Shown: positions 42,998 to 51,143 of the stretch, piece by piece
Position numbering within the stretch: the first letter of the stretch is position 1
Layout of the letters: each line of letters opens with the position of its first letter
Assembly: GCF_016427605.1 (NCBI RefSeq)
Contig: NZ_JAELXQ010000007.1
Span: forward strand, 1 to 64,000
Length of the DNA: 64,000 bases
Direction: 5' to 3'
DNA from: Ochrobactrum sp. Q0168
GTDB taxonomy: Bacteria > Pseudomonadota > Alphaproteobacteria > Rhizobiales > Rhizobiaceae
Translations under genes and position numbers: made by a program
Notes under the pieces: model-generated
What the model was told of the DNA's origin: nothing
Database searches by the model: none
Seen by the model: only the letters and a program-made list of their open reading frames with translations

Positions 42998-44509
42998 ATG
43001 AAAAACGAGAGCATGCAGTACGATGTTGTCATCGTCGGCTGCGGACCCGTGGGTGCAACGCTGGCGCATATTCTGGGACAGGCCGATATCAAGGTCCTTG
43101 TGCTGGATCGGGAAAGTGCTGCCTATCATCTTCCCCGCGCCGTGCATTTTGACGACGAGGTCATGCGCACCTTTCAACAAATCGGGATTGCTCAAGAACT
43201 CGAAGCTGTATGCCGGCTGAATGTCGGCATGCGTTTCGTCGATCCTGACGGCAGCATCCTACTGGACTGGCCTCGACCCGACGCAATCACTGCTTTGGGC
43301 TGGCACTCGAGTTACCGTGTGCATCAGCCGGACCTCGAAGCTATTCTGCGGGAGCGGCTTAAAGCCCACCACAACGTAACAGTGCATACGCGATGCGAGG
43401 CATTTTTTATCGAGCAGGATGAAGATGGCGTCGATCTGCGATACGAGGACATGAGTTGTGGTCGTATTCGACGGGTACGCGCCCGTTATGTGATCGGTTG
43501 CGATGGTGCGCGTTCATTCGTGCGCCGTTTTATCGAGACCGATATGGAGGATCTCGGCTTCCACGAGCGGTGGTTGGTCGTCGATTTGCTGCTGAAGCGC
43601 GAAAAACCGGAGCTTGGTGACTGGTCTCTGCAACATTGCGACCCCGCCCGCCCGGCCACATATGTTCGCGGCCCAAACAACCGGCGCCGCTGGGAGTTGA
43701 CGGTTTTACCGTCTGAAGACAGTACCGAAATTGCCCGCCCGGAGAATGTCTGGCCGCTGCTTGCTAAGTGGCTGACACCGAACGAAGCGGATATTGAACG
43801 CACGGCGGTCTACTGGTTTCACTCTCTGGTGGCGAACGAATGGTTGCGGGGCCGGCTATTCATCGCCGGGGATTCAGCCCATCAAACGCCACCTTTCATG
43901 GGGCAGGGCATGTGTGCCGGTATACGTGACGTTGCCAATCTGGGCTGGAAGCTGATCCACTGCTTGCGTTACGGGCATGATCCTAAACTTCTGGAAACCT
44001 ATACAACGGAGCGTAGGGAAAATGCCCGAACCTTTATCGCAACGGCAGTCAGGCTTGGGGGGCTGATCAATACCAAAGACGTGCGATCAGCCCTCAGCAA
44101 TGCTTTTCCGCGACCGGATGGCGGTGCAAAGATGGAATCGCTTTACCCTCCCATCGGCCCGGGCCTCGTCCATACAACGTCCCCGCTTTTCGGACAGCCG
44201 ATCATGCAGGATGGGACACGTTTCGACGATGCCATCGGCTATGATTTCTCGTTCCTGGTCGATGATGTTTTTCTGGCGGGACTGGAGACGACACTGATGG
44301 AAAGACTCCACCTTGAAGGGAAGATAGTGCGGGTATCGCAAACGAGGGATGGGGAAAAGCATCTCGCTGGCGCGAAAGCTGCTCTTATCCGTCCTGATCG
44401 TTATATTCTGGCGAAGGTCCGCTCCGAGGAGGAACTGGGTCGTGTTCTGCAACACATCCCGCCCCGGTTGAGTTCTGCTGCGAAAAAACAGGTGCGTAAC
44501 ATCGCCTAA
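42998..44509 (+). CDS. FAD-dependent aromatic monooxygenase, MhpA-like
   Basis: A 503-residue class A flavin monooxygenase. The Rossmann motif VVIVGCGPVGATLAHILGQ (about residues 10-28), the DG motif YVIGCDGARSFVRR and the GD motif RLFIAGDSAHQTPPFMGQGM are intact. The overall pattern is closest to 3-(3-hydroxyphenyl)propionate hydroxylase (MhpA) and similar phenol ortho-hydroxylases that use NAD(P)H and oxygen. ATG 42998 follows AAGGGA. As the gene after the dioxygenase, it should make that enzyme's catecholic substrate. No mhpC-type hydrolase, mhpD, mhpE or mhpF is in the window. Confidence 0.88.
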   Translation: MKNESMQYDVVIVGCGPVGATLAHILGQADIKVLVLDRESAAYHLPRAVHFDDEVMRTFQQIGIAQELEAVCRLNVGMRFVDPDGSILLDWPRPDAITALGWHSSYRVHQPDLEAILRERLKAHHNVTVHTRCEAFFIEQDEDGVDLRYEDMSCGRIRRVRARYVIGCDGARSFVRRFIETDMEDLGFHERWLVVDLLLKREKPELGDWSLQHCDPARPATYVRGPNNRRRWELTVLPSEDSTEIARPENVWPLLAKWLTPNEADIERTAVYWFHSLVANEWLRGRLFIAGDSAHQTPPFMGQGMCAGIRDVANLGWKLIHCLRYGHDPKLLETYTTERRENARTFIATAVRLGGLINTKDVRSALSNAFPRPDGGAKMESLYPPIGPGLVHTTSPLFGQPIMQDGTRFDDAIGYDFSFLVDDVFLAGLETTLMERLHLEGKIVRVSQTRDGEKHLAGAKAALIRPDRYILAKVRSEEELGRVLQHIPPRLSSAAKKQVRNIA

Positions 44510-44696
44510 GAAGACAACCCCTACGCTGGAAAGAGGACGAAAACTTCGCTCTCGACCCATTCATATGGTATCGCTTTGTTACGGTTGATCACGAACGACC
44601 GGCGGGACGAAGTCGGCTGATCGGTGTTCATCTCGGATATACGGAGGTCATTGTCCGACGCGCTGTCTGACAGGAGGAGAATATGGAAACAGCACC

Positions 44697-45485
44697 ATGA
44701 TGAAGGCTCCGAGCCATGGAAGGGACGGTGCTGTTCGTGCATTGGTGCGAGGACTTGCCGTGCTCCGGCAGATCAATCTGCTTGGAGAGGCGCGCCCTGG
44801 AGAGATAGCGGCGGCGCTCGATCTTCCTCGCCCGACGGTTTATCGTTTGCTGCAAACCCTCGAGGAAGAGGGGTATGTTGTCTTTTCTTCGACGAATAAT
44901 CGTGTCCGGGTTACGAGACTGGCCGCCAGCCTGGGCGACGGTTCGGCACGGACTTCGGTGTTGTGTCAGGCCGCGGGCCCGCTATTTTCTGAGTACATGC
45001 CTAAGATCGTCTGGCCCCTCGATCTCAGTGTCTATGAGAGCGCCGCGATGGTGATCCAGGAGACTACGCACGGGCGTAGCCCGCTGTCGGTAGATAAAGG
45101 CATGGTGGGTTATCGTATGCCGGTTCTTCGCACCTCCGCCGGTCGGGCCTATCTCGCCTTCATATCCGATGAGGAAAGACGGTTGATTATCGAGCACATT
45201 CTGCGGCTCGGACATCCAAAAGACTTGGCATTCTTCGAAAGCACGGCCCTCGACGGGTTCTTCGAGGATATACGAAGGAAAGGCTATGCGACCCGCGAGG
45301 CGGGCGAGTTCCGACCGAACACGTCGTCAATCGCGGTGCCGGTGATGCTTGATGGTGCAACGATTGCCTGTGTCTCGATCATCTGGATACGATCCGCACT
45401 GACCATCAAGGAAGCCATTGAAAGCTATGTGAGCCCTATGTTGGAAATTGCCGGGAGGATTGCCGATACTGTGAGATCCGCCTGA
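44697..45485 (+). CDS. IclR-family regulator of the aromatic block
   Basis: A 262-residue IclR protein: winged HTH in residues 12-75 (VRALVRGLAVLRQINLL, then PRPTVYRLLQTLEEEGYV) and a C-terminal effector domain (VGYRMPVLRTSAGRAYLAF, NTSSIAVPVM). It lies 187 bp after the monooxygenase gene on the same strand, with an AGGAGGAG stretch upstream. It resembles the MhpR branch, and the paired dyads at 40964 and 40999 are the likely target, though it is some 3.7 kb from them. Confidence 0.9.
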   Translation: MMKAPSHGRDGAVRALVRGLAVLRQINLLGEARPGEIAAALDLPRPTVYRLLQTLEEEGYVVFSSTNNRVRVTRLAASLGDGSARTSVLCQAAGPLFSEYMPKIVWPLDLSVYESAAMVIQETTHGRSPLSVDKGMVGYRMPVLRTSAGRAYLAFISDEERRLIIEHILRLGHPKDLAFFESTALDGFFEDIRRKGYATREAGEFRPNTSSIAVPVMLDGATIACVSIIWIRSALTIKEAIESYVSPMLEIAGRIADTVRSA

Positions 45486-45628
45486 CGAAACTTTGAGTCG
45501 CTGCCATTCGATCTCAGTGGTGGCAGAACGACATATCTATAGCCCTATACCCATCCTCGTTCTTTTCGTTCGAGCTTGAGCAGTTGCCCATCCACGTAAC
45601 AAGCCAAATCACTGCTTTAGCGAAAACG

Positions 45629-46462
45629 TCATCGGGCCTCGGGCAGTGGCTCACGCTCCAGCCATTCCGGATCGATTTCGGGCAGCGGAATCGCGTCGAG
45701 CAGCGCGCGCGTATAGGCTGACTTCGGGTTAGCAAAGACCTGGTCGCAGGCTCCCGCCTCGACGACCTTGCCGAACCGAAGTACATAGACGCGGTCGCAG
45801 ATGGCCCGGATGACGCTGAGGTCGTGACTGATGAAGGCCATGGATAGGCCCATGTCGTGCGAAAGGTCTTTCAACAGGTTGAGAACCTGCGCCTGGGTGG
45901 AGACATCGAGGCCAGAGACGATCTCGTCCGCCAGAACGAAGTCTGGTTCGAGAAGGGCGGCGCGGGCGATACCCACCCGCTGGCGCTGTCCGCCCGATAG
46001 TTCGTGCGCATTGCGGTCCAGTATGACCTTGGGCAGGGTGAAGCGATCGAGAATTCTTAGGACCTTCGCCTCAGCCTCTGCCGCGTTGGAAACCAAGCCG
46101 TGCAGCAGCATCGGCTCCACCAGGATACGGCGAATGGAATGGCGTGGATTGAGCGACGCCATCGGATCCTGGAAGATCATCTGCATGCGCCGACGCAAAG
46201 GTCGCATCCTGTCATCTGTCAGGTGAGTGATATCCTGTCCGTCGAACCAAATCTCGCCGGCGGAGGTATTTACGAGACGCAGCAGCGCCCGACCCAGCGT
46301 CGTCTTTCCCGAGCCGGATTCGCCTACAATGCCGATCGTCTCACCGCGTGCGATGTCGATATCGATACCATGCAGCACCTTGTGGCCAGCGGACTTGCTG
46401 AAAAATCCGCCCGCGCCATAGGCGACTTCTATGCCGTGCGCTGTGAGAAGCATATTGCTCAT
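45629..46462 (-). CDS. Dipeptide/oligopeptide ABC transporter ATP-binding protein (DppF-like)
   Basis: A 277-residue ATPase. Walker A GESGSGKTTLGRALL, signature LSGGQRQRVGIARAAL, Walker B FVLADEIVSGLD and the oligopeptide-specific C-terminus around SAYTRALLDAIP are present. The family signature CPYRTFEYGRC-like iron-sulfur tail is not evident. ATG 46462 overlaps the TGA of the DppD-like gene (TGATG), so the two ATPases are coupled. It is the last gene of the minus-strand transporter set and is convergent with the IclR gene. Confidence 0.9.
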   Translation of the reverse strand: MSNMLLTAHGIEVAYGAGGFFSKSAGHKVLHGIDIDIARGETIGIVGESGSGKTTLGRALLRLVNTSAGEIWFDGQDITHLTDDRMRPLRRRMQMIFQDPMASLNPRHSIRRILVEPMLLHGLVSNAAEAEAKVLRILDRFTLPKVILDRNAHELSGGQRQRVGIARAALLEPDFVLADEIVSGLDVSTQAQVLNLLKDLSHDMGLSMAFISHDLSVIRAICDRVYVLRFGKVVEAGACDQVFANPKSAYTRALLDAIPLPEIDPEWLEREPLPEAR

Positions 46463-47322
46463 CAATTTATTCCGATCTCGGCGCGCAGTTGCTCGAACAC
46501 CGACTGTGGCACTGGCTCCAGACCACTATCAGGGCGGTCGTAGCGCGGGCCCGCTGCCATCAGGGCTTTGGTGTAGATATGTTGGGGGCGCTGCAGGACG
46601 TCGGCAGTACTGCCCTGCTCAATCACTTTACCGGAGTAGAGCAACGTCACACTGTCACAGATCTGGGCGACGACGCCGAGATCATGAGTCACGAATATGA
46701 CGCCCGTGCCATGAGCGCGCTGCATGCCGCGAATAAGGCGCAGGATCTGCTTTTGAACGGTTACGTCGAGCGCAGTTGTCGGCTCGTCGGCAACCACGAG
46801 TTTGGGTTCGAGCGCGAAGGCAGAGGCAATCAGCACACGCTGGCGCATACCGCCCGACAGTTCATGGGGATAAGCACGCAGAACGCGCTCAGGGTCGCGA
46901 ATATGCACTTCCTCCAGCAAGCCAAGCGCGCGCTCACGGGCTGCCTTGCTGGACAATCCGCGTTTGAGCCGCAAGCCATCCGTTAACTGAGCCTCGATGC
47001 GACGGCCTGGATTGAGCGCCGTCTGCGGGTCCTGCGGGATGAGTGAAATCTCGCTGCCCATGATCTCGCGCATTTGCGGTGCGGGCATGGTCAGCAGGTC
47101 CCGGCCTTCAAAATCAATGGTGCCGCCGGTAATGCGGACCGTGCGCGGCAGGATGCCAAGCAGTGCTTTGGCGATGGTCGATTTGCCCGCGCCGCTCTCA
47201 CCAACAAGGCCGCGCACCTCGCCACGCTCGAGCGTCAATGCGACGTCGCGGAGAACGGGCGCGCCGCCGTCCCGATCCGAGACTGCTGACAGGTTGGTGA
47301 TGGAAAGAAGGGGTTCGGTCAT
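46462..47322 (-). CDS. Dipeptide/oligopeptide ABC transporter ATP-binding protein (DppD-like)
   Basis: A 286-residue ATPase pairing with the DppF-like protein. Walker A GESGAGKSTIAKALL, Q-loop ISLIPQDPQTALNPGRRIEAQ, signature LSGGMRQRVLIASAFA, Walker B LVVADEPTTALDVTVQ and the PQHIYTKALMAAGP tail identify the nickel/peptide transporter class. Its start overlaps the permease stop in ATGA. Glycine-rich loop and switch motifs are intact, so it should be active. Confidence 0.91.
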   Translation of the reverse strand: MTEPLLSITNLSAVSDRDGGAPVLRDVALTLERGEVRGLVGESGAGKSTIAKALLGILPRTVRITGGTIDFEGRDLLTMPAPQMREIMGSEISLIPQDPQTALNPGRRIEAQLTDGLRLKRGLSSKAARERALGLLEEVHIRDPERVLRAYPHELSGGMRQRVLIASAFALEPKLVVADEPTTALDVTVQKQILRLIRGMQRAHGTGVIFVTHDLGVVAQICDSVTLLYSGKVIEQGSTADVLQRPQHIYTKALMAAGPRYDRPDSGLEPVPQSVFEQLRAEIGIN

Positions 47323-48167
47323 CGGCGCATCATCGGGTCAAGGGCACGGCGCAGGCCGTCGCCGAGCTGGTTGAAGGCAAGAACTGTCAGGAACAGCATT
47401 GTGAGAGGCGCTACCAGCACCCACCATCCCTGATAGATGATCTGTCGGCCCTGCGCGATCATACCACCCCAGGTCGGCGTGTCGGAGGAGACGGAAAGAC
47501 CAACGAAAGAAAGAATAGCTTCGACGATGACGGCGATACCCATTTCCAGACTGATGAGCGCGATCAGGACCGGGGCAACATTCGGCAGGATTTGGCCGAT
47601 CAGAATCTTGAAGCGGGAGAAGCCGAGAACTTGCGCTGCAGTCACGTAGTCCATCTGCGCTTGTGCCATGGTTTCCGACCGGACGACCCGACAGAAACGT
47701 GTCCAGTCGATGATGACGATGGCCGCGATGACCGAATGCACGCCAGCGCCGAAGACTGCTACCAACAGGATCGATAGCAGCACCGGCGGGAAAGCCATCC
47801 AGATGGCAACGAGACGCGAGATGACGGCATCCACCCAGCCGCGATACCAGCCGGCGAGCAGCCCAAGTGCGGTGCCGACCAATGCCGCTAGACCCGCGGC
47901 GATGAAGGCAACGAGCAAGGCAATGCGCGTGCCGTGGATCAGGCGCGAAAGCACGTCGCGGCCAAGATCGTCTGTGCCGAGCCAGTAGCCGGGTTCTGCG
48001 CCAGCATAGCCTGAAGGCGGCAGCGTGGCGAGCATCAGGTCCTGTTCGAGCGGGTTTTTGGGAGCGAGCCAGGGCGCGAAAATGGCGATTAGCAACAGAC
48101 AGAGGATAAAACCGCCGCCAAGAATGACTTTGGGTTCGGAAAGCGCTGCGCGCATTGACTTAACCAT
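47319..48167 (-). CDS. Dipeptide/oligopeptide ABC transporter permease (DppC-like)
   Basis: A 282-residue permease from ATG 48167, where ATGGTTAA overlaps the stop of the preceding permease gene by 8 bp. Features of the class are PWLAPKNPLEQDL near the N-terminus, HWLGTDDLGRDV-type sequence (YWLGTDDLGRDVLSRL), the coupling loop DYVTAAQVLGFSRFKILIGQILPN, and SSDTPTWGGMIAQGRQ. It pairs with the DppB-like protein to form the channel. Confidence 0.92.
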   Translation of the reverse strand: MVKSMRAALSEPKVILGGGFILCLLLIAIFAPWLAPKNPLEQDLMLATLPPSGYAGAEPGYWLGTDDLGRDVLSRLIHGTRIALLVAFIAAGLAALVGTALGLLAGWYRGWVDAVISRLVAIWMAFPPVLLSILLVAVFGAGVHSVIAAIVIIDWTRFCRVVRSETMAQAQMDYVTAAQVLGFSRFKILIGQILPNVAPVLIALISLEMGIAVIVEAILSFVGLSVSSDTPTWGGMIAQGRQIIYQGWWVLVAPLTMLFLTVLAFNQLGDGLRRALDPMMRR

Positions 48168-49173
48168 GGCGCAGCCTCGGATTAAATGCGGCGACAAGGG
48201 CATCCACCAGGATATTGATAGTGATGAACAGCGCACCGAAGACCAGAACAAGGCCTTGAATGAGCGGCAGGTCGCGGTTGATAACAGCGTCGATGGCCAT
48301 ATTGCCGATGCCAGGATAGGCGAAAATTCGCTCGACAATGACTGTACCGCCAATCAGGAAGGTAAACTGAACTCCTGTTAGCGCGATGGTTGGGCCGACG
48401 GCATTGCGCAGCGCTTCCTGCAAAACCAGCCTTAGCGATGACATGCCTTTGAGCTTGGCGAGCAGGACATAGTCCTGCACCATGGCTTCGAGCAGCGCCT
48501 CCTTGAGCACGCGGGCAATAATCGCCGCGAGCGGCAAGCCAAGTGCCAGAACTGGCATGGCCATATGGGAGGCTATGTCGGCGAACTGCGTGAAGCGCAG
48601 GCGTAGCAGGCTTTCGAACAGATAGAAGGGGGTTGCAAAATCGCTCTGCACGCTCGGATCGATCCGCCCGGACAAAGGCAATATGGGGAAGACCACACCC
48701 AGCAAAAGCACAAGCGCCAGTGCCCAGACGAAATCCGGTACGGCCAACACCACGCCGTTGACGGTATCGATGACAGGTTCGGCTGGTGTGCGGCGCACGA
48801 GGGTGCCGACAACCGCTACCGTAGTGCCGAGCAGAATAGCGAAGAACAGTGCGACGAAAGCGAGCTCAAGGGTCGCCGGCAGGCGTTCTGAAAGCAGCTC
48901 CAAAACATTGCGGCGCAACGAGATGGATGTGCCGAAATCGCCTGATAGCAGGGATTTTAGCCAAATTATGAATTGGCTGAAGATGCTGCCATCGAGTCCA
49001 TAGTTCGCGCGAAGCTGCGCGATCTGTTCGGGAGTAGCGCCCGGCGAAATCATCATAGCGATAGGGTCGCCAGGAACGACGCGCAGGAGGACAAAAACCA
49101 CAACCGCGACACCAAACAGGGTCACTGCCGCGAGAACCACACGGTTCAGGATTGAAAGAGCAAGCAGTTGCAT
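48160..49173 (-). CDS. Dipeptide/oligopeptide ABC transporter permease (DppB-like)
   Basis: A 337-residue permease with the classic DppB start: a hydrophobic helix then VLLRVVPGDPIAMM and ATPEQIAQLRANYGLDGSIFSQF. The coupling segment DYVLLAKLKGMSSLRLVLQEALRNA and the FAYPGIGNMAIDAVINRDLPLIQGLVL end are typical. It is second after the binding protein, with a hairpin between. The substrate could be peptides, opines or other solutes carried by family 5 systems. Confidence 0.92.
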   Translation of the reverse strand: MQLLALSILNRVVLAAVTLFGVAVVVFVLLRVVPGDPIAMMISPGATPEQIAQLRANYGLDGSIFSQFIIWLKSLLSGDFGTSISLRRNVLELLSERLPATLELAFVALFFAILLGTTVAVVGTLVRRTPAEPVIDTVNGVVLAVPDFVWALALVLLLGVVFPILPLSGRIDPSVQSDFATPFYLFESLLRLRFTQFADIASHMAMPVLALGLPLAAIIARVLKEALLEAMVQDYVLLAKLKGMSSLRLVLQEALRNAVGPTIALTGVQFTFLIGGTVIVERIFAYPGIGNMAIDAVINRDLPLIQGLVLVFGALFITINILVDALVAAFNPRLRHG

Positions 49174-49217
49174 TGCTATGGAGCCTCATGCGGGCATACG
49201 AAGACGCTATGCGAGTG

Positions 49218-49240
49218 TGTCCGGCTGAATAAGCCGGACA
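49218..49240 (-). other. Hairpin between binding-protein and permease genes
   Basis: TGTCCGGCT-GAATA-AGCCGGACA is a perfect 9-bp stem with a 5-base loop, 50 bp after the binding-protein stop and 44 bp before the DppB-like start. It matches the placement of hairpins after four other binding-protein genes in this window. Confidence 0.7.
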
Positions 49241-49290
49241 TCAACCAAGCGATGGAAGGCCGGGAAACTTGATCTCCGGCCAACATGCAA

Positions 49291-50826
49291 TCAGGCCCTC
49301 GATATGAGGGTCGGCTGCAACGCGCCCGAAACGTTTGGAATGGCCTTGAGGGTCGACTTGTAGATGATTGGCTGTGCATATTGCAGCAACGGCAGCACGT
49401 AACCCTGCTCCGCAATATACTTGCATACGGCTTTCCAACCAGCGATACGCTTGGCCTCGTCTTTCTCACCCCATAGCGGCGCGATCATGTTATCAAGGTC
49501 ATCCGTGTTCCACACCGAGTGCGGGGATGGGCCGAACATGGCAAAGCCCGTCGAGGTGGTCGGATCGCCGATTGCATTACCCCAATTGTAGAAGGCAGCG
49601 GGCGCAAGCTGGTCGGCGGCCCGCAACTCATAATGCTTGGCGATCTCGTAGACCTCGATCTCTGCCTCTATGCCGACTTTGCGCCACATGCCGACAATGG
49701 CCTGAACCATTTCGTAGTCCTTCGGCTTAAGGCCACGCGTGGTCTGAATCTTGAACTTCACGGGCTTGTCGGTCGAATAGCCGGAGTCGGCCAGCAGCTT
49801 CTTGGCGAGATCCGGATCGTAAGGAACCTTGATCGATGGATCATAGGCCGAATATTCCGGCGCCTCGAGCGTATCGATCGGTACGCCATAGCCGCGCAGA
49901 AGGCGCTTGACGATGGCTTGCTTGTCAATGGCGTGACAGGCGGCCAAGCGCACATTCTTGTCGTTCATCACCTCGATATTGTTGATGAAGATCATGCCGA
50001 TATCGGAAATCGGGGTGGCAACGCCCGCCAGGCCTGGCTTTTCCTTCAGGCGATCAAACTCTTCATAGGGGATTTCCAGCGTGACGTCAGACGAGCCGGA
50101 TTCGATCTCGGCGACTCGGCTGGTGCCATCAGGCACGAATTTGAAGATCACGGTTTCGAAGGCCGGCTTGCCGCCCCAGTAGTTGGGGTTGGCCTTGAGC
50201 CGCAGAAACGCGTTGCCCTCATAGGCGTCAACCATATAGGGGCCGGTGCCAATGGGCTTCTTCTCAAAACCTTCCGCGCCAACCTTTTCGTAATAGGCTT
50301 TGGGCAGAATGTAGCCGGTGAGGAAGGCCATCCACATGAAATAGGTGGGTTCGAAGCGCAGCACATCACCGGTGATCTTGTTGCCTTCTATCTTGTAGTT
50401 ATCGGCTGTGGACCAGACAAACTGGATCGGGTTGCCGGTCTTGTCGTTGGCGGCGCGTTCCAGCGCCCACACCACGTCTTCCGGAGTAAAAGGCGAGCCG
50501 TCATGCCAGGTCACGCCCTCTCTCACATCCATCCAGACCTTGGTCTTGTCATCGTTCCAGCCCCAAGCGGTCAGCAGTCCCGGAACGAATTTGAGATTGG
50601 GGTCCTGGCCGATATACTGATCGAAGATCGAGCGGTAGATCGCCTGGATCGTCGGGTTGACCGCCGACGGACCGACGGTCGGATCGAAGGACGGAAGATT
50701 GACGTTGAAAGCGATGGTTAGCGTGTCGGTTTCTGCCGCCTGCACCGGCACACGCCCTGCCAGAATGCTCGTCAAAAAGGCAGCAGCGCCCATACCCAAC
50801 GTCTGGCGACGGGTGAATTCAGTCAT
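49291..50826 (-). CDS. Family 5 ABC transporter substrate-binding protein (peptide/opine type), Tat-exported
   Basis: A 511-residue periplasmic binding protein. A twin-arginine motif (FTRRQTLGMGAAAF, residues 4-17) heads a signal ending VQAAE. The mature chain carries WDVREGVTWHDGSPFTPEDVVWALERA-type sequence (MDVREGVTWHDGSPFT), GTGPYMVDAYEGN and NPNYWGGKPAF, all typical of DppA/OppA-like proteins. ATG 50826 has GGAG upstream. It precedes dppBCDF-like genes and follows a PYROXD2-like oxidoreductase on the same strand. The ligand is unknown. Confidence 0.92.
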   Translation of the reverse strand: MTEFTRRQTLGMGAAAFLTSILAGRVPVQAAETDTLTIAFNVNLPSFDPTVGPSAVNPTIQAIYRSIFDQYIGQDPNLKFVPGLLTAWGWNDDKTKVWMDVREGVTWHDGSPFTPEDVVWALERAANDKTGNPIQFVWSTADNYKIEGNKITGDVLRFEPTYFMWMAFLTGYILPKAYYEKVGAEGFEKKPIGTGPYMVDAYEGNAFLRLKANPNYWGGKPAFETVIFKFVPDGTSRVAEIESGSSDVTLEIPYEEFDRLKEKPGLAGVATPISDIGMIFINNIEVMNDKNVRLAACHAIDKQAIVKRLLRGYGVPIDTLEAPEYSAYDPSIKVPYDPDLAKKLLADSGYSTDKPVKFKIQTTRGLKPKDYEMVQAIVGMWRKVGIEAEIEVYEIAKHYELRAADQLAPAAFYNWGNAIGDPTTSTGFAMFGPSPHSVWNTDDLDNMIAPLWGEKDEAKRIAGWKAVCKYIAEQGYVLPLLQYAQPIIYKSTLKAIPNVSGALQPTLISRA

Positions 50827-51143
50827 GTTTTGCTCCGCGTTCCCCTGATCCCGGCTTTTTTGAGCGTTCCCGCGCTCGCCAAGGTTATTTATTGGTCGGA
50901 ATATTTTAATCTTAAAATAGTGCCGTTTGGCTGGCAAGCGAATTGTACATTTTTGACATTAATTTAGGTGGAACTATATGCCTATGCATATGATGTCTTC
51001 CACGCCTTAACCCGCAGATCGGCGCAAGTGCCAATTCACATCGCCCTTATTCGTAATTTCGCGAATATGCTGATTAAGAAATATGATTCTGCATGGGTTC
51101 ACGGATGCAGTCGCAGACCAACCGCATCCGCCTCAATGCAATC
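50827..51143. other. Intergenic region with a promoter-proximal palindrome
   Basis: No gene is seen in these 317 bp. The part near the binding-protein start is AT-rich and contains the perfect palindrome at 50902-50919, so the transporter probably has a promoter of its own rather than depending only on the oxidoreductase gene upstream. Confidence 0.55.
50902..50919. promoter_or_regulatory. AT-rich perfect palindrome upstream of the peptide-type transporter
   Basis: TATTTTAA-TC-TTAAAATA has perfect 8-bp arms and a 2-base centre, 76 bp before the start of the binding-protein gene. The form suits a dimeric repressor of the MarR, GntR or similar type, but no such regulator is encoded nearby. Confidence 0.5.

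Noticed and set aside
49519-50721. 400-codon open frame on the plus strand
   Set aside because: Antisense to the family 5 binding-protein gene, with a repetitive, low-complexity product and no start signal.
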